Assembly (NCBI RefSeq): GCF_000380965.1
Contig: NZ_KB905551.1
Coordinates: 1-64,000 of the forward strand
From: Paenibacillus ginsengihumi DSM 21568
GTDB taxonomy: Bacteria > Bacillota > Bacilli > Paenibacillales > NBRC-103111
Direction of reading: 5' to 3'
DNA: 64,000 bases
A program made the translations under genes and the position numbers. Under the pieces are notes generated by a model. That model saw only the letters and a program-made list of their open reading frames with translations, did not search any database and was not told the origin of the DNA. Within the stretch, counting starts at the first letter, position 1. The number at the start of each line of letters is the position of its first letter. Positions 60,385 to 64,000 of this stretch are shown piece by piece.

Positions 60385-60969
60385 ATGTCCAGGGAAGCCC
60401 GCAAACAGAGCGTCAAAGAGAATATCGTCCGCAGCGCGATCGAGCTGTTCAAGCAAAAAGGCTACGACCGCGTCACGGTCGAGGAGATTGCTTGTCAAAG
60501 CGGCATTGCCAAAGGAACTTTTTTCAACTATTTTCCGAAAAAAGAACATGTGCTGCTGCATTTGGCCGACTCGTACACGGGCCTGATGGGCGACATCGTT
60601 CGGCGGCATCGGGAAGGCGCGATCAAGGATCGGGTGCTGCATGTTTTTCAGGATCTCGTCGCGATGTATTGGCGCCATGCCGAGCTGCTGCGCCTTGCCT
60701 TGGCGGAAACGATGAAGGCAGCCGTTGAGTCGCCTGAAGGGGGAGCCAACCTTGCCCTGCTCGAGGACGCGCTGACGGACATGATTCAGGAGGCCAGGGA
60801 CGACGGCAGTCTTCGCGGCCGCTGGGATGCGAGGCTGTGCGCCTCGGTGCTGTCGGGCATTTTTGTCCATACGCTGATCCGCCACGCCTCTAGCCTGAAC
60901 GAAGCCGAGATCGTGGAAACGCTGCGGCGGCAGTTGGAGCTGGTATGGGAAGGACTCGCCGATGCGTAG
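60385..60969 (+). CDS. TetR family transcriptional repressor
   Basis: 194 residues from the ATG at 60385, five bases after GGAGGTG. The N-terminal HTH is clear: IVRSAIELFKQKGYDRVTVE, then IACQSGIAKGTFFNYFPKKE. The all-helical ligand domain follows. It is preceded by two palindromes that are probably its own operators, and its stop overlaps the start of a GDPD gene by eight bases, so it controls a small operon including that enzyme. Ligand unknown. Confidence 0.92.
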   Translation: MSREARKQSVKENIVRSAIELFKQKGYDRVTVEEIACQSGIAKGTFFNYFPKKEHVLLHLADSYTGLMGDIVRRHREGAIKDRVLHVFQDLVAMYWRHAELLRLALAETMKAAVESPEGGANLALLEDALTDMIQEARDDGSLRGRWDARLCASVLSGIFVHTLIRHASSLNEAEIVETLRRQLELVWEGLADA

Positions 60970-61951
60970 ACTCGCAAAACTGCTGAAAAGCAAGATGACG
61001 ATCGTGCTTATCGCGGTTATTGCTGTCGTCTATTTGAACAACAGCGCTTGGCTGGCGCGGACGGAAAGCGGCGGGCCGCTGCTGCTCGCCCATCGGGGGC
61101 TGGCGCAAACGTTCCCGCTGGAAGGCGTAGAGAACGATACGTGCACGGCCGAACGGATGCATGAACCGGAGCATTCCTATTTGGAAAATACGATTCCGTC
61201 CATGGAGGCGGCTTTCGAAGCGGGAGCGGATATCGTCGAGCTCGACGTGAAGCCGACGAAGGACGGGGCGTTCGCTGTTTTTCACGATTGGACGTTGGAT
61301 TGCCGCACGAATTTGACCGGCAAAACGACCGATTACACCATGGCGCAGCTGAAAGAAGCGGATATCGGGTACGGTTATACGGCTGATGGCGGCCGAACGT
61401 ACCCTTTTCGCGGCAAAGGCGTCGGGTTGATGCCATCGCTGGAGGAAGTGCTGGACCGTTTTCCCAATCAGGCGCTGCTGCTGCATATCAAGAGCAATGA
61501 CCGCCAGGAGGGCGAGCAGCTTGCGCGGGTGCTCGGCGGGCTGCCGGAGCCGCGATTGCAGCAGCTCACCGTATACGGCGGCGATGAGCCGATCGATGCG
61601 CTGAAGGCGCGGCTGCCTGAGCTGCGCGTCATGTCCAAAGCGACGCTGAAGCGCTGCCTGCTCGCCTACGAAGCTGTCGGATGGACGGGCTACGTCCCTT
61701 CAGCCTGTCAACATACGCAGCTGCACATTCCCGAGAAGCTCGCTCCCTTCCTATGGGGCTGGCCGCATCGGCTGGTTGGCCGCATGAACGAAGCGAATAC
61801 GCGCGTCATCGTCGTCGGCGGAGACGGCAGCGGCTTCTCAAGCGGGTTCGATACGCCGGAAGATATTGAGCGTCTGCCGGAAGGCTACACTGGCGGGATC
61901 TGGACGAACCGGATCGACCGGATCGCTCCGTTATATAGGCGAGCGGAGTGA
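60962..61951 (+). CDS. glycerophosphodiester phosphodiesterase family protein, membrane-anchored
   Basis: 329 residues. N-terminal helix (about 12-25) that probably anchors it with the catalytic domain outside. The GDPD motifs are present: His in LLLAHRGL, Glu in SYLENTIPSMEAAFEAGADI, the Glu/Asp pair in VELDVKPTKDG and His in FAVFHDWTLD. The family hydrolyses glycerophosphodiesters to glycerol-3-phosphate and an alcohol; an external enzyme could recycle lipids or teichoic acid. Translationally coupled to the TetR gene. Confidence 0.9.
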   Translation: MRRLAKLLKSKMTIVLIAVIAVVYLNNSAWLARTESGGPLLLAHRGLAQTFPLEGVENDTCTAERMHEPEHSYLENTIPSMEAAFEAGADIVELDVKPTKDGAFAVFHDWTLDCRTNLTGKTTDYTMAQLKEADIGYGYTADGGRTYPFRGKGVGLMPSLEEVLDRFPNQALLLHIKSNDRQEGEQLARVLGGLPEPRLQQLTVYGGDEPIDALKARLPELRVMSKATLKRCLLAYEAVGWTGYVPSACQHTQLHIPEKLAPFLWGWPHRLVGRMNEANTRVIVVGGDGSGFSSGFDTPEDIERLPEGYTGGIWTNRIDRIAPLYRRAE

Positions 61952-62227
61952 CGGAGCAATCCCCCGGCAAATCGGCGGGGGATTGCGGAGGCTGCGGCCT
62001 CGCGCCAGTGCCGGGCCCGCGCAGACCCGCGCAGGCGCTGCCAGGGCGGAAGCCAGCGGCGCAGCGGATGCCTTGGCCGACAGAGACGGCGGCGCTTCCG
62101 GCAAGGCCTTGGCTAGCTTGCGCCTCACAATAGCGGGGCGGCGGGTGCGGGCATTCCGAGCCGACGACCCGGTGCTATCCTTGATCGCCTGTCAGGCGCC
62201 CGAGCTAGCCGCTGCAAACGAAAGCCG
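61952..62227. other. intergenic, GDPD / bioY (convergent)
   Basis: 276 bases of GC-rich sequence. Just after the GDPD stop, CAATCCCCCGGC and GGGGGATTG (about 61958-61986) form a stem without a T-run, a possible weak terminator. No gene. Confidence 0.4.
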
Positions 62228-62827
62228 TCAGCTGGCGCGAGAGCCTGGCGAAACCGGACGCGAGCCGCTCCCCGTCAGCCGTTCCGGCGGAAACACCTGT
62301 CTTACGGAAGCGATGATGACTGTCGCCAGCGCGGCCTTGAGGGCATCGCCGAGTAAGTACGGATAGAACCCGCCCACCATCGCTTTAGATAAGGAAATGC
62401 CGGTGACATGCGCCAGCCACGGAACACCTGTCACGTACAACAGCAGCGAGCCGAACAGCATGATAACGAAGAACGCGGCAATATTACCGGCAGCCCCCCG
62501 CATCTTGATCCTCGGCAACACAAGGCCGATGAGCAGAGCGGCAAACGGCCACATCCATATGTACCCGCCCGTCGGGCCAAGCAGAACCGCAAAGCCTCCC
62601 ATACCGCGCACCATCGGCAAACCGACGGCCGTCAGCACGATGATCAGCGCCATGCTCAGAAAACCGTATCTCGCTCCGAGCAGCCCTCCTGCCAGCATGA
62701 CGGCGAGCGTGGAAAGCGTAACGGGAACCGGAGTGAAGCCGAGCGGAATGCTCACATAGCTGAACAGCACCAGCAGCGCCGCCATCAGCGCGCTAAATAC
62801 GATGCCTTGAAGCGTAAATTTTTTCAT
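62228..62827 (-). CDS. bioY: biotin transporter substrate-binding subunit BioY
   Basis: 199 residues from the ATG at 62827, preceded by GGGAGAGGC; an earlier frame start at 62866 would lie inside the BirA operator. Six hydrophobic helices; BioY signatures are GLLGARYGFLSMALIIVLTA and LLGPTGGYIWMWPFAALLIG. BioY is the membrane S component of energy-coupling-factor biotin importers and works with ECF ATPases and EcfT. A BirA box lies just upstream, and two ECF-type ATPase genes are divergently placed. The tail after VRQVFPPE is a Gly/Ser/Arg extension. Confidence 0.93.
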   Translation of the reverse strand: MKKFTLQGIVFSALMAALLVLFSYVSIPLGFTPVPVTLSTLAVMLAGGLLGARYGFLSMALIIVLTAVGLPMVRGMGGFAVLLGPTGGYIWMWPFAALLIGLVLPRIKMRGAAGNIAAFFVIMLFGSLLLYVTGVPWLAHVTGISLSKAMVGGFYPYLLGDALKAALATVIIASVRQVFPPERLTGSGSRPVSPGSRAS

Positions 62828-62858
62828 TGTCTGCCTCTCCCATTTCTGATATTGTATA

Positions 62859-62894
62859 ATTGTCAACCGATAACGAATTTATATGGTTGACAAT
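62859..62894. promoter_or_regulatory. BirA operator (biotin box)
   Basis: ATTGTCAACC (62859-62868) and GGTTGACAAT (62885-62894) are a perfect 10-bp inverted repeat with a 16-base spacer, the architecture of BirA operators in Gram-positive bacteria. It lies between bioY (starts at 62827, leftward) and the ATPase gene (starts at 62942, rightward), so biotin-loaded BirA could repress both. Confidence 0.93.
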
Positions 62895-62941
62895 CGGGAT
62901 TATAGCACAACCTTCTGATCAGACGAAAGGATTTTTTTCTG

Positions 62942-63796
62942 ATGCAGCACAATTCTTCTATTCTTTACTCTTTGCAGGGCGCGTCCGTCGTGTATCCGAC
63001 TGGCGGCGACGCCCGCCGCACGGTATGGTCCGGCGTCTCCCTCGACGTTCTGCCTGGGGAATGGATTGCGGTAACGGGACCGAACGGCAGCGGCAAAAGC
63101 ACGCTGGCCGGCGTGCTGCTCGGACTGTGTCCGCTCTCCTCTGGCCAGCTGGTCCGGGCGGAGCATCTGACGGCGCGGGGCGTCCTGCAATCGCCGGATG
63201 TGCAGTTCGTCGGCGATACGATTGAGGAGGAATTCGCTTCAGTGCCATCGGCAGCGGGTATGCCGCGGGAAGCGCTGCACGCGCTGTGCCGAAGGTCTTT
63301 GCAGGCCGTCGGCTTGCCTCTGGAGCCCGATCGCGAGCTGAGCACATTGTCGGGCGGACAAAAACAGCTCGTCAATATTGCCGTCGCGCTGGCTTCCGAT
63401 CCGGACGTGCTCGTGCTGGACGAACCGACGGCGATGCTCGATCCGGCTGCCAGAGAAGCCGTTATGGACGCGGCATGCCGAGTTCATCACAGCGGCACCT
63501 CCCTGATATGGATCACACACCGCCTGGAAGAGACGGCGGCAGCCGACCGCATCATCGCCTTCCGCGACGGAGCAGTGCAGTTTGATGGAAAGCCGAGGGA
63601 ATTTTTCTATGGAGATGGACAAGCTCAGGAGGATGCCGGCCGTGCTGCGGCCCATCCGCCCTGCTGCGGGATCGGGCTCGAGCCGCCGTTCGTGGTGCGG
63701 ACGGCCGGGGAGCTGCTGCGCCGGGGAGTTCGGCTGGAGCCGCTTCCTCTGAATGAATCGGAGCTGGGGGAGGCGCTTGCGAAATTATGCCGTTAA
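62942..63796 (+). CDS. energy-coupling factor ABC ATPase (EcfA-like)
   Basis: 284 residues. Walker A GPNGSGKST (about 44-52), the ECF-type Q-loop QSPDVQFVGDTIEEEFA, signature STLSGGQKQLVNIAVAL, Walker B DVLVLDEPTAMLD and the switch His in WITHRLEE. Preceded by GAAAGG 11 bases from the ATG. Its stop overlaps the start of a second ATPase gene by 10 bases, the usual EcfA1-EcfA2 pair, and the BirA operator upstream suggests that this ECF module serves biotin. C-terminal 60 residues look unusual and proline-rich. Confidence 0.9.
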   Translation: MQHNSSILYSLQGASVVYPTGGDARRTVWSGVSLDVLPGEWIAVTGPNGSGKSTLAGVLLGLCPLSSGQLVRAEHLTARGVLQSPDVQFVGDTIEEEFASVPSAAGMPREALHALCRRSLQAVGLPLEPDRELSTLSGGQKQLVNIAVALASDPDVLVLDEPTAMLDPAAREAVMDAACRVHHSGTSLIWITHRLEETAAADRIIAFRDGAVQFDGKPREFFYGDGQAQEDAGRAAAHPPCCGIGLEPPFVVRTAGELLRRGVRLEPLPLNESELGEALAKLCR

Positions 63797-64000
63797 CCTT
63801 GCAAGGGGTTCAGGTGCTGCCGGCCGGCGGCTTGAACGCCCCATTATTAAAGCATACGAATTTGACGCTGAACGATGGCACGATTACGCTGCTGATCGGC
63901 CGCACCGGCTCCGGCAAAACGACGCTGCTGCAGACGCTCGCCTGCCTTCGCGAACCGTCGTCGGGCAACGTTCTCCTCGACGGTCAGCCATTGTGGCGCA
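63787..64000 (+). CDS. second energy-coupling factor ABC ATPase (EcfA-like), partial
   Basis: First 71 residues only; the gene runs off the window. ATG at 63787 overlaps the previous stop by 10 bases. Walker A GRTGSGKTT (about 38-46) after LLIG, then LREPSSGNVLLDG, as in EcfA ATPases. Probably the partner of the preceding ATPase. An ecfT gene may follow outside the window. Confidence 0.88.
   Translation, partial: MPLTLQGVQVLPAGGLNAPLLKHTNLTLNDGTITLLIGRTGSGKTTLLQTLACLREPSSGNVLLDGQPLWR

Overview
The window looks like chromosomal DNA from a high-GC member of the Paenibacillaceae (Paenibacillus or Cohnella type). The reasons are strong AGGAGG-type ribosome binding sites, LplA/LplB/YtcP-style sugar transporters, many AraC regulators next to sugar genes (one with a membrane-anchored extracellular sensor), TagO, YjcF, BioY with a BirA box and classical Fur boxes. 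No rRNA, tRNA, phage, IS element or CRISPR array was seen. The assignment is from gene content only.

Layout. 1-14.4 kb: a minus-strand carbohydrate cluster (polysaccharide deacetylase, two paralogous solute-binding lipoproteins, GH106-like and GH95 glycosidases, PmoA/DUF6807 protein, sugar isomerase, Gfo/Idh oxidoreductase, six-hairpin glycosidase-like protein), with a divergent AraC regulator at 14.6 kb. It has no permease. 15.5-29.6 kb: housekeeping and transport genes (RarD, Fur-controlled siderophore ABC ATPase, lactonase, carboxymuconolactone decarboxylase-like protein, TPP enzyme with an orphan histidine kinase, KtrB/TrkH, DAACS symporter, MgtC) interrupted by a 1.5 kb gene-free, repeat-filled stretch. 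29.6-39.4 kb: tagaturonate epimerase UxaE with divergent AraC, TagO, AbrB-family membrane protein, a second oxidoreductase/AraC pair, M29 aminopeptidase and a 110-residue arginine-rich unknown. 39.8-45.8 kb: complete sugar ABC importer plus its Cache-AraC regulator. 45.8-50.0 kb: an AT-richer six-gene ABC module with three membrane proteins, one ATPase and two small anchored proteins. 50-64 kb: second repeat-rich gap, Ndk, a short LTA-synthase-like sulfatase, GNAT, UPF0173 hydrolase, FdhF/YdeP oxidoreductase with FdhD, aldo/keto reductase, TetR-GDPD operon, and bioY divergent from two ECF-type ATPases across a perfect BirA operator.

How it fits together. The glycosidases, uronate epimerase, oxidoreductases, importer and four AraC regulators point to breakdown of plant cell-wall or similar fucose/rhamnose/uronate-containing glycans. 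Three of the AraC genes are divergent from the gene they probably control.

The most unusual content is non-coding. (i) Short tandem arrays with a different unit in each place lie at or just past the stop codons of five minus-strand genes. (ii) A 194-bp element with several small stems occurs twice (18.1 and 50.5 kb), with further shared blocks on both sides. (iii) A third family built around a TGACGAAC/GTTCGTCA hairpin occurs at five loci. The best protein-level unknowns are the arginine-rich protein at 39.1-39.4 kb and the three-permease ABC module at 45.8-50.0 kb.
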